From: Mesorhizobium loti
GTDB taxonomy: Bacteria > Pseudomonadota > Alphaproteobacteria > Rhizobiales > Rhizobiaceae
Direction: 5' to 3'
Assembly: GCF_003148495.1 (NCBI RefSeq)
Contig: NZ_QGGH01000002.1
Location: 868,001 to 932,000, forward strand
Length of the DNA stretch: 64,000 nucleotides
The first letter of the stretch is position 1. Every line of letters starts with the position of its first letter. The position numbers and the translations under genes are program-made. Below are positions 46,063-54,058 of the stretch, one piece after another. Below the pieces are notes generated by a model. It worked only from the letters and a program-made list of their open reading frames with translations. It made no database searches and was not told the DNA's origin.

Positions 46063-46701
46063 TTACGCGCCGGCGGTCGCAAGCTCCCGCAGGGCCAGCC
46101 GGCCCGCGATATAATTCTTGACCTGACGGACGGCCTGTTCGCGCGAGACGCTGCCCGGCTGCAGGCCGAGCCGCAGCCAAAGCCCATCGATCAGCGCGGT
46201 GACGCCAAGCGCGATGTCGTCGGCATCCGCCGGCGAGGCGAGGCCGCGCAGGCCCGACAGCAGGTTAGAGCGCATGCGCGCATGGATCACTCTTTGGATA
46301 CGGGCCATCTTCTCGTCGCGCGGCACCTCGGCGCAGAGCGACAACCAGGCATGGCACAGAGGCGGCTGGAACAGATGCTCCTCGAAATTGCCCTCGATCA
46401 CCGCATCCATGCGCTCCATCGGGGTATGCGCCCGGCGAAGCCGCGCAATCACCGCCTGGCACAGGACGGCGTTGGCCTCGCGCATCGCGTGCTCGAACAA
46501 TTCCTGCTTGTTGCGGAAATAGTGCAGCACGATGCCCTTTGAGGCGCCAGCCTGGGCCGCCACCTTTTCCAGTGTCGCGCCGGCAATGCCTTCGCGCTCC
46601 AGCACCGCGAAGGCCGCCTGCCGCAGCTCCTTGCGGCGTATCTCACTGAGGCGCTTGAGTTTCACGGGATCGGTCCATGCATCGCGAATCCACGTTGACA
46701 T
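46063..46701 (-). CDS. betI: BetI-like TetR-family regulator
   Basis: A 212-residue repressor. The helix-turn-helix region has RRKELRQAAFAVLEREGIAG, then VAAQAGASKGIVLHYFRNKQ. The C-terminal part has FEEHLFQPPLCHAWLSLCAE, the pattern of BetI choline-responsive repressors. It is divergent from choX across 79 bases that contain two operator-like dyads. No betA, betB or betC gene is in the window. The family call is firm; choline response is inferred from the neighbour. Confidence 0.8.
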   Translation of the reverse strand: MSTWIRDAWTDPVKLKRLSEIRRKELRQAAFAVLEREGIAGATLEKVAAQAGASKGIVLHYFRNKQELFEHAMREANAVLCQAVIARLRRAHTPMERMDAVIEGNFEEHLFQPPLCHAWLSLCAEVPRDEKMARIQRVIHARMRSNLLSGLRGLASPADADDIALGVTALIDGLWLRLGLQPGSVSREQAVRQVKNYIAGRLALRELATAGA

Positions 46702-46722
46702 TTTCGCCCGCTTAGATCAAGA

Positions 46723-46740
46723 ATTGACCCATGGGACAAT
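46723..46740. promoter_or_regulatory. BetI operator candidate 1
   Basis: ATTGACCCATGGGACAAT, an 18-base dyad with one mismatched pair, in the betI-choX spacer. It resembles the ATTGACCAATTGGTCAAT-type BetI sites. Confidence 0.55.
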
Positions 46741-46745
46741 AAAAA

Positions 46746-46757
46746 GACCAATTGGTC
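46746..46757. promoter_or_regulatory. BetI operator candidate 2
   Basis: GACCAATTGGTC, a perfect 12-base palindrome followed by AATTTGACAAT. It sits about 24 bases before the choX start, a position suited to repression of choX. Confidence 0.6.
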
Positions 46758-46780
46758 AATTTGACAATGAGGAGAACCGA

Positions 46781-47719
46781 ATGTTCCGCATCCTTGCAAA
46801 TGGCGTCTGTCTTGCTGCCCTCATGTTGGCCTCTCATGCGGCCCAGGCGGCCGAAGCCGAGCAGTGCAGCACTGTGCGCATGGCCGAACCCGGTTGGAAC
46901 GACCTTGCCTTCACCACGGGGGTCGCCAACGTCCTTTTGCAGGCGCTCGGCTATCAGCCGCAAAGCCAGGTACTCGGTATCAACGTCATCTACGAGGGCA
47001 TGAAGAACAGGGATCTCGACCTGTTCCTGGGCTACTGGGATCCGGCCATGGTCACCTATTACGAGCCTTACAAGAAGGACGGCTCAATCGAGAATGTGCG
47101 CGTCAATCTCGTAGGCGCCAAATACACATTCGCCGTGCCGACCTATGTCTGGGATGCCGGCGTTAAGGACATCTCCGACCTGCACAAGTTCGCCGACAAG
47201 TTCGGCAAGAAAATGTACGGCATCGAGCCCGGCTCTAACCAATTGATGATGGACGCCATCGCCGATCCCACCTTTGGCCTGGACGGCTGGCAGGTGGTCG
47301 AGTCCAGCGAAGCTGGCATGCTTTCGGAGGTCGGCTACGAGATCAAGGAAAAGCAGTTCATCGTCTTTCAGGGCTGGGCGCCGCATCCGATGAACACGAT
47401 GTACGACTTCAAGTACCTGACCGGTGGCGACAAGTTCTTCGGCCCGAACTTCGGCGCCGCGACGGTGACGACGCAGGTGCGCAAGGGCTATCTGCAGCAA
47501 TGCCCGAACGTCGCGCAATTCCTCGGGAATCTCGCCTTCGACATCGATTTCGAGAATGTCGGCATGGGCTATCTGATCAATGATGGCATGAAGCCGGAGG
47601 ACGGGGCGCTAAAGGCAATCACGCTCAACAAGAACCGCCTCGACGCCTGGCTTGCCGGCGTCACCACTTTCGACGGCAAGCCGGGCCTTGCCGCGGTCAA
47701 GGAAAAGCTCGGCCTGTGA
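46781..47719 (+). CDS. choX: Choline-binding periplasmic protein ChoX
   Basis: A 312-residue ABC-type receptor for choline. Signal peptide to about residue 24 (AAQA-AEAEQ). Aromatic ligands of the choline box are visible in EPGWNDLAF, LFLGYWDPAMVTYYEP and VFQGWAPHPMNTMYDF, matching the Trp/Tyr cage of rhizobial ChoX. GAGGAGAA precedes the ATG. In Sinorhizobium choX is followed by the permease and ATPase genes choW and choV; here an alpha/beta hydrolase gene follows instead, overlapping by four bases. Confidence 0.88.
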   Translation: MFRILANGVCLAALMLASHAAQAAEAEQCSTVRMAEPGWNDLAFTTGVANVLLQALGYQPQSQVLGINVIYEGMKNRDLDLFLGYWDPAMVTYYEPYKKDGSIENVRVNLVGAKYTFAVPTYVWDAGVKDISDLHKFADKFGKKMYGIEPGSNQLMMDAIADPTFGLDGWQVVESSEAGMLSEVGYEIKEKQFIVFQGWAPHPMNTMYDFKYLTGGDKFFGPNFGAATVTTQVRKGYLQQCPNVAQFLGNLAFDIDFENVGMGYLINDGMKPEDGALKAITLNKNRLDAWLAGVTTFDGKPGLAAVKEKLGL

Positions 47720-48540
47720 GACCGGCGGTGCTGGATGCTTTGCCGGAGCAGGACGCCTGGGCCGGCCGCAAGCAGTTCGTCACGGTCGGCGATCTCGACA
47801 TTGCCTATGTCGAGATATCGGGCGCCGAGCCGGCGCTGCTGTTGGTGCACGGCTTCACCGACACCAGTCGCAGTTTTTCGCTTCTGGCGCCATATCTGGC
47901 CGGCCGTCGGCTGATCATGCCGGATCTGCGCGGCCACGGCGCCTCGCAAACGGGCAAGAACTGCGGCATCGCCGATTTCGCCGACGATATTGCCGGGCTG
48001 ATCCTGCGCTTGCGGCTCGACCGGCCGGTCGTCGTCGGCCATTCTCTGGGCGCCATGGTGGCTATCGCATTGGCTGGGCGACACAGGGAGCTGATCGGCG
48101 GGCTGGTGGTCCTGGCCGGCACGTTGAAGCCCGATTTCGCGCCCGATCATCCGCTGGTCGCCGGCGTCGAGGCCCTGCACGACCCGATATCGCCGGCCGA
48201 TCCGTTCTACGCCTGGTGGCATGCCTGCCGACCCGGCGTGCCCCCAGCCTTTCTCGCCGGCCTGGCGAAAGATGCCTCGGCGATGCCGGCGCCGCGCTGG
48301 CGCGCGATCCTGGAGGAAATCCGCCGCGCCGACCTGACCGGCGCGGCGCGAGCCGTGCAGGCCCGGACGCTGATCATCGCCGGTGCGTGCGACCCGCTGT
48401 TCGGCGAGGCACACCAGCAGGCATTGCAGTCCGCCCTTCCCGAAGCCGTCTTCGTCCGCGCCGAGACCTGTGGCCACAACCCGCATTGGGAAGATCCGGC
48501 CCTTGTCGCAAAGGCCATCATCGAGGCATTTGAAGTCTAA
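47716..48540 (+). CDS. Alpha/beta hydrolase
   Basis: A 274-residue soluble hydrolase. LLLVHGFTDTSRSF gives the oxyanion loop, VVGHSLGAMVA the nucleophile elbow (Ser), ACDPLFGE the acid and CGHNPHWEDP the catalytic His. The GTG start overlaps the choX TGA (GTGA), showing translational coupling. The coupling suggests a role in choline-derivative metabolism, for example ester hydrolysis, but this is inference. The 3' end overlaps the NIPSNAP gene by four bases. Confidence 0.88.
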   Translation: MRPAVLDALPEQDAWAGRKQFVTVGDLDIAYVEISGAEPALLLVHGFTDTSRSFSLLAPYLAGRRLIMPDLRGHGASQTGKNCGIADFADDIAGLILRLRLDRPVVVGHSLGAMVAIALAGRHRELIGGLVVLAGTLKPDFAPDHPLVAGVEALHDPISPADPFYAWWHACRPGVPPAFLAGLAKDASAMPAPRWRAILEEIRRADLTGAARAVQARTLIIAGACDPLFGEAHQQALQSALPEAVFVRAETCGHNPHWEDPALVAKAIIEAFEV

Positions 48541-49319
48541 CGCCCGACCAGCGACTGCGATGTGGGCGACAGTCGTAAAGTCTCCATTGGTTTGGTCAGG
48601 CCGAGCTGCGCGGCCTGCCAAAAGGCCTGCCATGCCGGTGAGGCGACGAGGGTGGCCTTGTGGCGGGCATGTGCCTCTGCGCTGGCAAAACCCGTGATGC
48701 TGATGAAGACGTTTTCATCAGCCCGTACCGGCAGGCGCGGAAAACTGTTTTCGGCATGCTCGGTCACGAAAGCGGCGAGCAGGCGTGCGCCTTGTGCCGT
48801 CATCAGCGGCCCTATTTCGGCTTCGAAGCGATGGGCGAAGTCAGCCTCCGTGCCGCGCTGCAAATGATGAATCTCGATGACAACGATGCCAGTCAGCGGC
48901 TTGTTTTGAAAGGGCTTTTCGTCGGTGGCCAGACTTGGCCGTTGCGCGCCCGCGAGGTCGAAGCCGGCACCCGGCCACGCCGGCTTCAGCAGCAGCACGT
49001 CGTCGGAATCGATCATTGTTGCGTTGGCCGCATCGCGGTGCGCCGCCCAGACCGGCCCGCCATAGAAATCGGCGAGAGCATTTTTCCGCGCATTCATGCT
49101 GTCGAAGCCGCGCATCCAGACGAACATGTCTGGCCGATCGAGATCCCGGAACTGGCCGATGATGGTCATGCCGGCGTCCTCCTGGCCCTCGATCAGTCCG
49201 CCGTCGAAGATGTCGATGAGCGTGTCGCGCTGGCCGGGATTCAGCGTGTATTGCCGAAGCTCTACCACAGGCGAGGCGAGCGCCGCGGGTTTCGGCGTGA
49301 CATTCAGGGGCATGTTCAT
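48537..49319 (-). CDS. NIPSNAP family protein
   Basis: A 260-residue protein with two dimeric alpha/beta-barrel domains. The N-terminal VVELRQYTLNPGQRDTLIDI and FVWMRGFDSMNARKNALADF, and the C-terminal IVVIEIHHLQRGTEADFAHR and FISITGFASAEAHARHKATL, are NIPSNAP-type repeats. Function is unknown; distant relatives act as small monooxygenases or vesicle proteins. It is divergent from a TetR gene whose spacer carries two dyads, so it is the probable target of that repressor. Confidence 0.85.
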   Translation of the reverse strand: MNMPLNVTPKPAALASPVVELRQYTLNPGQRDTLIDIFDGGLIEGQEDAGMTIIGQFRDLDRPDMFVWMRGFDSMNARKNALADFYGGPVWAAHRDAANATMIDSDDVLLLKPAWPGAGFDLAGAQRPSLATDEKPFQNKPLTGIVVIEIHHLQRGTEADFAHRFEAEIGPLMTAQGARLLAAFVTEHAENSFPRLPVRADENVFISITGFASAEAHARHKATLVASPAWQAFWQAAQLGLTKPMETLRLSPTSQSLVGR

Positions 49320-49331
49320 CGGTCTCTCCTC

Positions 49332-49380
49332 AAAACAGGGCAGTCATCCTGTTTATAAAACAGACCGGTTGTCCTGTTTT
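49332..49380. promoter_or_regulatory. Double TetR operator in the NIPSNAP-TetR spacer
   Basis: Two adjacent dyads: AAACAGG/CCTGTTT (49333-49339 and 49348-49354) and AAAACAG/CTGTTTT (49357-49363 and 49374-49380). The second contains ACAGACCGGTTGTCCTGT, close to a typical TetR-family site. Confidence 0.65.
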
Positions 49381-49402
49381 GTCAATATGCTAAAGTCCGG
49401 CA

Positions 49403-50095
49403 ATGTCAGCAGAGATGACCGTTCGACCCAAACCGCGCCCACAAAAACGCATCAACGACCCTGAAGGCATGCGCAAGAAAGTGCTCGATGTCGCCGAGGT
49501 TGCGTTCCAGGCGCGCGGCTATCACGCCTCCAGCCTCGGCGACCTGATGGCGGCGGCGGGTGTCAGCGGTGGCGCGCTACATCACCATTTCCCGACCAAG
49601 AAGGCGCTGGCGCTGGCGGTGATTGACGAGCGCGTGGCGGCGGCGGTCGAAGAGACATGGATCGCGCCGGTGCTGGTGGCCAACACAGCACGTGAAGGCG
49701 TGCGCGCGGTGTTCGAGGCCGTGGCGGCGGAACTGGAGCAGCAGGGTTTCGTGCGCGGCTGCCCGCTCAACAATCTGGCGCATGAACTGTCGCTTGCCGA
49801 TCCGGATTTCCGCCTTGCCCTTGCCGGTATTTTTGTCGGGTGGCGGCGCGCGATTTCCGACAAGCTGCGAGCCGACCAGCAGGCGGGCAGGGAGGAGGGC
49901 ACGGATCCCGAGCGCTTCGCCGCGCTGGCGGTCGCCGCCTATTCCGGGGCGATGTCGATGGCCAAGACGGCGCAGGATGCGAGCGTGCTGCGGGATTGCC
50001 TGGCAGGACTGGAGCGGAGCGCGCTGTCGCCTTCGCAGGGCGGATTGGCAGCCAGGCGCCGCCGCAGGGTGCTGCTACGACCAAGAACCCTTTGA
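49403..50095 (+). CDS. TetR-family transcriptional regulator
   Basis: A 230-residue repressor with N-terminal helix-turn-helix KKVLDVAEVAFQARGYHASS and LMAAAGVSGGALHHHFPTKK (about residues 23-70). The ligand-binding half contains RGCPLNNLAHELS, as in the LmrA/YxaF-like group (TetR_C). The C-terminus is Arg-rich (AARRRRRVLLRPRTL), possibly an extension. It is divergent from NIPSNAP and probably autoregulated through the double dyad. Confidence 0.88.
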   Translation: MSAEMTVRPKPRPQKRINDPEGMRKKVLDVAEVAFQARGYHASSLGDLMAAAGVSGGALHHHFPTKKALALAVIDERVAAAVEETWIAPVLVANTAREGVRAVFEAVAAELEQQGFVRGCPLNNLAHELSLADPDFRLALAGIFVGWRRAISDKLRADQQAGREEGTDPERFAALAVAAYSGAMSMAKTAQDASVLRDCLAGLERSALSPSQGGLAARRRRRVLLRPRTL

Positions 50096-50223
50096 TACCG
50101 CAGCGACGAGGGATTTCGACGCGGCCGCTTTGACGTTGCGGCGCTACCGAGCGAGCGGCGGCGGTGTCGATGCGCGGTGACGGCAACTGGACGGCAGGGG
50201 GCCGCCTGTGCTGAATTTCGCGC

Positions 50224-51357
50224 ATGATGACTCGCTTGCCGATCCACTCGATTTCCCGGCGCAGCCTGCTGAAGCAGATGGCAGGATTTGCCGCGGCCGG
50301 TGCATTTTCGCGTCCGGCATTCAGCCAGACCGGCCAACGCGTCCAGTCCATCGACGCTACCTTCCTGTTCATCGCCGATGTCCATGCCTGCCGCATGGCG
50401 AGCGGGTTGAGCCCCAACTGCCTGCAGGAAGGCAAGACCGACGCCGCGCTGCTGCGCAACGTGGCAGCGCTCAACGATCTTGGCGACAAGGACTGGCCGG
50501 TCGAGATCAACGGCGTCGCCACCGGCCTGCGCTCGGCGGGCAGCCGCATCGGCACGCCGCTCGGCCTCGTCGTCGGCGGTGACATGACCGATGACGGCGG
50601 CGGCCAGATTACGCAGCCGAGCGAGGGCACCCAACTGCTCCAGTTCAGCCAGCGCTACCAGCAGGGCGTCGGCCCGGATCGCGTGCACATGCCGGTTTAT
50701 GTCGGGCTCGGCAACCATGATCTCGACCAGAACGGGCCGCCGCACCATGTCGACTGGTACCGACGCGAACTGCGCGACTATGTCGAGGTCAACCATCGCG
50801 CCGGCGTGTTCTTCAAGCCGCCAGTGCCGGCCACCGACTATGATGTCGACACCGACTGCTATTCCTGGGACTGGGGCGGCCTGCATCTGATCCAGACGCA
50901 TCGTTTCGCCGGCGACACTGGCCATGGCGCCGAGAGCAGCCTGCCATGGCTGAAGCAGGATCTGGCGACCTATGCGGCGGACGGCCGTCCGGTCATTCTG
51001 TTCCAGCACTATGGTTGGGACACCTTCTCGATAGAACGCTGGGATGCCGCCAAAAGGCACTTCGACGATGACGGCGCTGGCGCGCCGCATTGGTGGAGCG
51101 AGGCCGACCGGCAGGCGCTTCTGGCGGCGCTCAAGGGCTACAATGTCGTCGGCATCTTCCATGGCCACCAGCACGAAACGCCGCTGATCTATCGCCGTGA
51201 CGGGCTCGATCTGTTCAAGCCGAAGGCCGCCTATATGGGCGGTTTCGCACTGGCCAGGGTGACTAGCGACGGCATGGATGTGGTGCTGGGCGAGGCGACC
51301 GGTGATCATGGCGAGGTCGCCTTCACCTATGCTTTCAGCAAAGGCTGGAGCACATGA
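50224..51357 (+). CDS. Tat-exported metallophosphoesterase
   Basis: A 377-residue calcineurin-like phosphoesterase. The N-terminus has a twin-arginine signal SRRSLLKQMAGF (Arg12-Arg13) and cleavage near residue 35. Metal motifs are FIADVHA, GGDMTDDGGG, GLGNHDLDQNG, LFQHYGWD and IFHGHQHETP. It would act folded in the periplasm on phosphate esters. The binuclear metal site is complete. A hairpin overlapping the stop codon ends the transcript. Confidence 0.9.
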   Translation: MMTRLPIHSISRRSLLKQMAGFAAAGAFSRPAFSQTGQRVQSIDATFLFIADVHACRMASGLSPNCLQEGKTDAALLRNVAALNDLGDKDWPVEINGVATGLRSAGSRIGTPLGLVVGGDMTDDGGGQITQPSEGTQLLQFSQRYQQGVGPDRVHMPVYVGLGNHDLDQNGPPHHVDWYRRELRDYVEVNHRAGVFFKPPVPATDYDVDTDCYSWDWGGLHLIQTHRFAGDTGHGAESSLPWLKQDLATYAADGRPVILFQHYGWDTFSIERWDAAKRHFDDDGAGAPHWWSEADRQALLAALKGYNVVGIFHGHQHETPLIYRRDGLDLFKPKAAYMGGFALARVTSDGMDVVLGEATGDHGEVAFTYAFSKGWST

Positions 51358-51385
51358 AAAAGGCGGCCCTCGCGACCGCCTTTCC
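51357..51385 (+). terminator. Terminator overlapping the phosphoesterase stop codon
   Basis: AAAGGCGG (51359-51366) and CCGCCTTT (51376-51383) with a nine-base loop. The U-run is short. It may also serve the csbD gene on the other strand. Confidence 0.6.
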
Positions 51386-51412
51386 CAATAAAAGAGCGTT
51401 CTCGATGTCGGA

Positions 51413-51592
51413 TCAGAGCGCCTTCTTGACCTTGTCCTTCACGTCGCCCTAGGCCTTCTGCACCTTGCCGGCGATCCTGTCGGCCGTGCCTTCAGCCTGG
51501 GTCTGCCTGTTGCCGGTTGCCTTGCCGGCGGCTTCTTTGATCGAGCCCTTGACCTGCTTGGCCACGCCCGCGACCTGATCCTTGTTCACCAT
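51413..51592 (-). pseudogene. CsbD-like stress protein gene with premature amber stop
   Basis: The frame starts MVNKDQVAGVAKQVKGSIKE and has the CsbD features GKATGN, QAEGTADRIAGKVQKA. A TAG at 51449-51451 then interrupts it, where family members have Tyr (QKAYGDVKDKVKK). After the TAG the same frame continues GDVKDKVKKAL to a proper TGA, so a single TAC-to-TAG change explains it. A 47-residue truncated product might still be made. An EcfG-type promoter is intact upstream. Confidence 0.8.
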
Positions 51593-51644
51593 TTTTCGCA
51601 TCTCCTGGGAGTTTTGAATTCGGCGGAATTCATCCGCGAAAGCA

Positions 51645-51669
51645 AACGAGCCGGTGTCGTTTAGGTTCC
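51645..51669 (-). promoter_or_regulatory. EcfG-type general stress promoter of the csbD gene
   Basis: On the minus strand GGAAC (51669-51665), 16 bases, CGTT (51648-51645), exactly the EcfG consensus. CsbD genes are classical general-stress genes, so promoter and gene agree. Confidence 0.75.
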
Positions 51670-51790
51670 ACGCGTTCCCGGTCGACAGGTGAGCTCGGGC
51701 AGCCGCTTCCTGTGGCAAGGCGGGCAGGCTATAGGCTGGTGACGCGCGCCGACCAAAGGATTTGGGTGATCGCGCATGCGGGGGAGACAA

Positions 51791-52444
51791 ATGGCTGAAT
51801 TCACACTCTTCATCGGCAACAAGTGCTTTTCCTCATGGTCGCTCCGGCCATGGGTCGCGATGAGACATCTGGAAATCCCGTTCGAGGAGGGTTTCGTGCG
51901 GCTGCGCACGCCTGAGACCTTTACCAATCTGGCGAAAGTGTCGCCGACCGGCCAGGTGCCCGTCTTGAATCACAATGGCAAGATCATCTGGGAAACCCTT
52001 GCCATCCTTGAATATCTGGCTGACCTGTTTCCGGAAAAAAATCTCTGGCCGGCCGATATCGACGCCCGCGCACTGGCGCGCTCTGCCGCGACCGAGATGC
52101 ATTCCGGTTTCCGTGAAGTTCGCTACGGCTGGCCGATGAATTTGCGTCGGCCGAAGGGCCATAAGCCGCTCGATGCCGAAGGCGAGGCGCAACGCGAGCG
52201 CATCGAGGCGTTGTGGCGCGAGTGCCGGGAAAAATACGGCAAGGGCGGTCCGTTCCTGTTTGGCCATTTCACCGCGGCCGACGCCATGTATGCACCGGTC
52301 GTGACCCGCTTCGACACCTATGGCGGCACGCTTGCGCCGGATATGCGAGCCTATGTCGATGCCGTGCTGGCAACGCCGGCGATGCGGCACTGGTATGCCG
52401 AGGCGGCCAAGGAGACGTGGCCGGAACCCGGCCCGGACGAATAG
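51791..52444 (+). CDS. Glutathione S-transferase family protein
   Basis: A 217-residue soluble GST. The thioredoxin-like N-terminal domain includes FIGNKCFSSWSLRPWVAMRH (Ser/Cys active-site region), TGQVPVLNHNGKIIWETLAI with the cis-Pro and glutathione-binding Glu-Thr/Ser, and the C-terminal helical domain with FTAADAMYAPVVTRF. AGACAA precedes the ATG, a weak site. A hairpin terminator follows. The substrate is not predictable. Confidence 0.88.
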   Translation: MAEFTLFIGNKCFSSWSLRPWVAMRHLEIPFEEGFVRLRTPETFTNLAKVSPTGQVPVLNHNGKIIWETLAILEYLADLFPEKNLWPADIDARALARSAATEMHSGFREVRYGWPMNLRRPKGHKPLDAEGEAQRERIEALWRECREKYGKGGPFLFGHFTAADAMYAPVVTRFDTYGGTLAPDMRAYVDAVLATPAMRHWYAEAAKETWPEPGPDE

Positions 52445-52458
52445 GTGATCCAAACGAA

Positions 52459-52495
52459 AACGCCCCTCGCACCTTTTATCGTGCGGGGGCGTCTT
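52459..52495 (+). terminator. Intrinsic terminator after the GST gene
   Basis: ACGCCCCTCGCAC and GTGCGGGGGCGT pair with one bulged base around an eight-base loop, followed by CTTT. About 15 bases after the GST stop. Confidence 0.75.
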
Positions 52496-52868
52496 TGCCA
52501 TCAACCTTTCTTCGATTGCTCTCATGAATTGCTGATGACACGGAATAAATGCGCGTTTGCGCAGATGGTTCCCGGATGCCGCGAAATTTTTTTGAGTTGG
52601 CGCAAGCGCGCCGTTTGGCGTCCGATTTGCCGTCATGCCAGGTGTTTTGGCCAGGTGTTTTGGGAGAATTGCGCAGGTGTGGCGGATGCAGATTTGACAG
52701 CGCGCCAAAAGAAGCCTAAAAGCATTTCGTCGATATTTGTTTGACTGACTTTTGTTATCCGCGCTTTCGAGCGCGCCTTTGACGAACTTCCCACATCAAA
52801 AATCGGGACAAACGACGTTGTGCATCCGCATGGCGTCGAACGAATATTTGCCATGGAAAGGGTTCGTC
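52496..52868. other. cspA upstream region and long leader
   Basis: Beyond the terminator there is no gene. A consensus-like promoter sits at 52694-52722, so the cspA mRNA would have a leader of roughly 140 bases, as cold-shock genes often do. Confidence 0.5.
52694..52722 (+). promoter_or_regulatory. Sigma-70-type promoter of cspA
   Basis: TTGACA (52694-52699) and TAAAAG (52717-52722) separated by 17 bases, an optimal spacing. Confidence 0.6.
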
Positions 52869-53078
52869 ATGAGCACCGGCACAGTTAAATGGTTCAACGC
52901 CACCAAAGGTTTTGGTTTTATTCAGCCTGACGACGGCTCAGCCGACGTTTTTGTCCACATCTCGGCCGTAGAGCGCGCCGGTATGCGCGACATCGTCGAG
53001 GGCCAGAAGCTCGGCTACGAGATGGTCCGCGACAACAAGTCGGGCAAGATGTCCGCCGACCAGTTGAAGGCGGCCTGA
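52869..53078 (+). CDS. cspA: Cold shock protein, CspA family
   Basis: A 69-residue single-strand nucleic-acid binding protein (OB fold). RNP1 is KGFGFI (13-18) and RNP2 VFVHI (27-31). [14 protein letters not shown] is the canonical N-terminus; the C-terminal [13 protein letters not shown] is typical of alphaproteobacterial members. AAAGGG lies before the ATG. The long leader suggests temperature-dependent RNA folding. Cold-induced expression is inferred. Confidence 0.93.
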   Translation: MSTGTVKWFNATKGFGFIQPDDGSADVFVHISAVERAGMRDIVEGQKLGYEMVRDNKSGKMSADQLKAA

Positions 53079-53189
53079 AAAAAGAATTCAGCTCTCCCGG
53101 TGACCACGGATGTACTGGCACCGGTGAGTGGCGAATTCGGGCGCATGGCCGCGGAGACCTGAGTTTCCACGGCATGTCATGCGCATGAG

Positions 53190-53263
53190 AGGAGCGTGCC
53201 TTGTGCATCCGTCTGGATGCACGGCGTTCTCTTACGGAAGGTCAGGCGGTGCCTGGCCTTTTT
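53190..53263 (+). ncRNA. Candidate small RNA or structured cspA 3' element
   Basis: A stem GTGCATCC/GGATGCAC with a four-base loop (53203-53222), extended by partial pairing of the flanks, is followed 15 bases later by a terminator hairpin. No coding frame with a ribosome binding site spans it. The combination of a stable stem plus an intrinsic terminator far from the cspA stop fits a small RNA, but it could be a processed 3' UTR. No clear promoter was seen. Confidence 0.4.
53238..53263 (+). terminator. Intrinsic terminator downstream of cspA
   Basis: AAGGTCAGGC and GCCTGGCCTT (one G-U pair) around a three-base loop, followed by a run of T. It lies about 160 bases past the cspA stop. Confidence 0.8.
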
Positions 53264-53425
53264 CATTTTGCGCGTCTTGTCGCCGAAAGTGCGCTGCGCG
53301 CCGGCCTGGACGTGCTAAAGGACGCTCCAGCAATTTGAATCCGCTGCCGTATTTGCTCTGTGCGTCGTCTTGACCGAAGACCCGGTCTCGCTCCATCGGC
53401 ACAGGCTCCTGACAGGAGAAAGATT

Positions 53426-53650
53426 TTGACCGCTCATTCGAAGACAGTCGAACAGGCCGTGTCCTTGTTCAGCAAGACGCAAACCCAGTCGATGTCACTC
53501 AACCGCATCAATTCCGAACGCGATGCCGTCAGCGAGGCGCGGGAAGCCAAGACCGCGCGCCTGCGTGAACAGCGCCTGGAGAAGGAGGCCGATGAGTTGG
53601 CCGCCGCCGCGGCGCTGGCCGCTTTGCCGAAGCGAGCCGGAAGACGCTGA
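53426..53650 (+). CDS. Small charged hypothetical protein, first of three
   Basis: A 74-residue soluble protein: TAHSKTVEQAVSLFSKTQTQ followed by a strongly helical, charged region (INSERDAVSEAREAKTARLR, then EKEADELAAAAALAALPKR). Likely a long helix or coiled coil. The TTG start is chosen because AGGAG lies six bases upstream. Its stop overlaps the next start by one base (TGATG), so it is co-translated with the following gene. No family is recognised. Confidence 0.6.
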   Translation: MTAHSKTVEQAVSLFSKTQTQSMSLNRINSERDAVSEAREAKTARLREQRLEKEADELAAAAALAALPKRAGRR

Positions 53651-54057
53651 TGGCTACCAAGCGCGTGCCTCCGAAACTGATCGCCGCCGACTCGACCATC
53701 GCCGACGTGGTCGAAGGCCTCAACAAGCCGGTCGAATATGTGCGCCGGGTGCTGGAGAAGCTGGAGCGCTGCAAGCGCGCCCATGGCGATGCCCAGGTGC
53801 GGCTCGGTGTGCGCGGTCGCGCCGAATGTCCGAACTACCTGATCGAATATGTCCGTGAAGACGCCAAGACCCATGAGCGTGTAACCCATCAGGACGCCGC
53901 CTACAGCGGCAGCACGCATCGCGAGCTGGCAGTGCACCACATCGCGGAAGTCAGAAACTGGTCGCCCGAGGAAATGAACATCACGGCGGTTTCGGCGCTG
54001 ATCGGCCGCCTGCGCAATCCGCGCGCACCATCATCGCGCTTCGTCGACGAGGACTGA
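53650..54057 (+). CDS. Hypothetical protein, second of three
   Basis: A 135-residue soluble, basic protein. Recognisable segments: ADVVEGLNKPVEYVRRVLEK, CPNYLIEYVREDAKTHERVT, and a C-terminal NITAVSALIGRLRNPRAPSS with acidic end RFVDED. I recognise no known domain. It is coupled to the upstream small protein by a one-base overlap and is followed after one base by another small gene, so three genes form one unit. Confidence 0.65.
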   Translation: MATKRVPPKLIAADSTIADVVEGLNKPVEYVRRVLEKLERCKRAHGDAQVRLGVRGRAECPNYLIEYVREDAKTHERVTHQDAAYSGSTHRELAVHHIAEVRNWSPEEMNITAVSALIGRLRNPRAPSSRFVDED

Positions 54058-54058
54058 C

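Larger units (their letters stand above)
53079..53425. other. Structured spacer after cspA
   Basis: 347 bases without a gene. It holds a CCGGTG/CACCGG hairpin (53097-53124), the structured element with terminator described separately (53190-53263), and then unstructured sequence up to the next gene. Confidence 0.5.
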
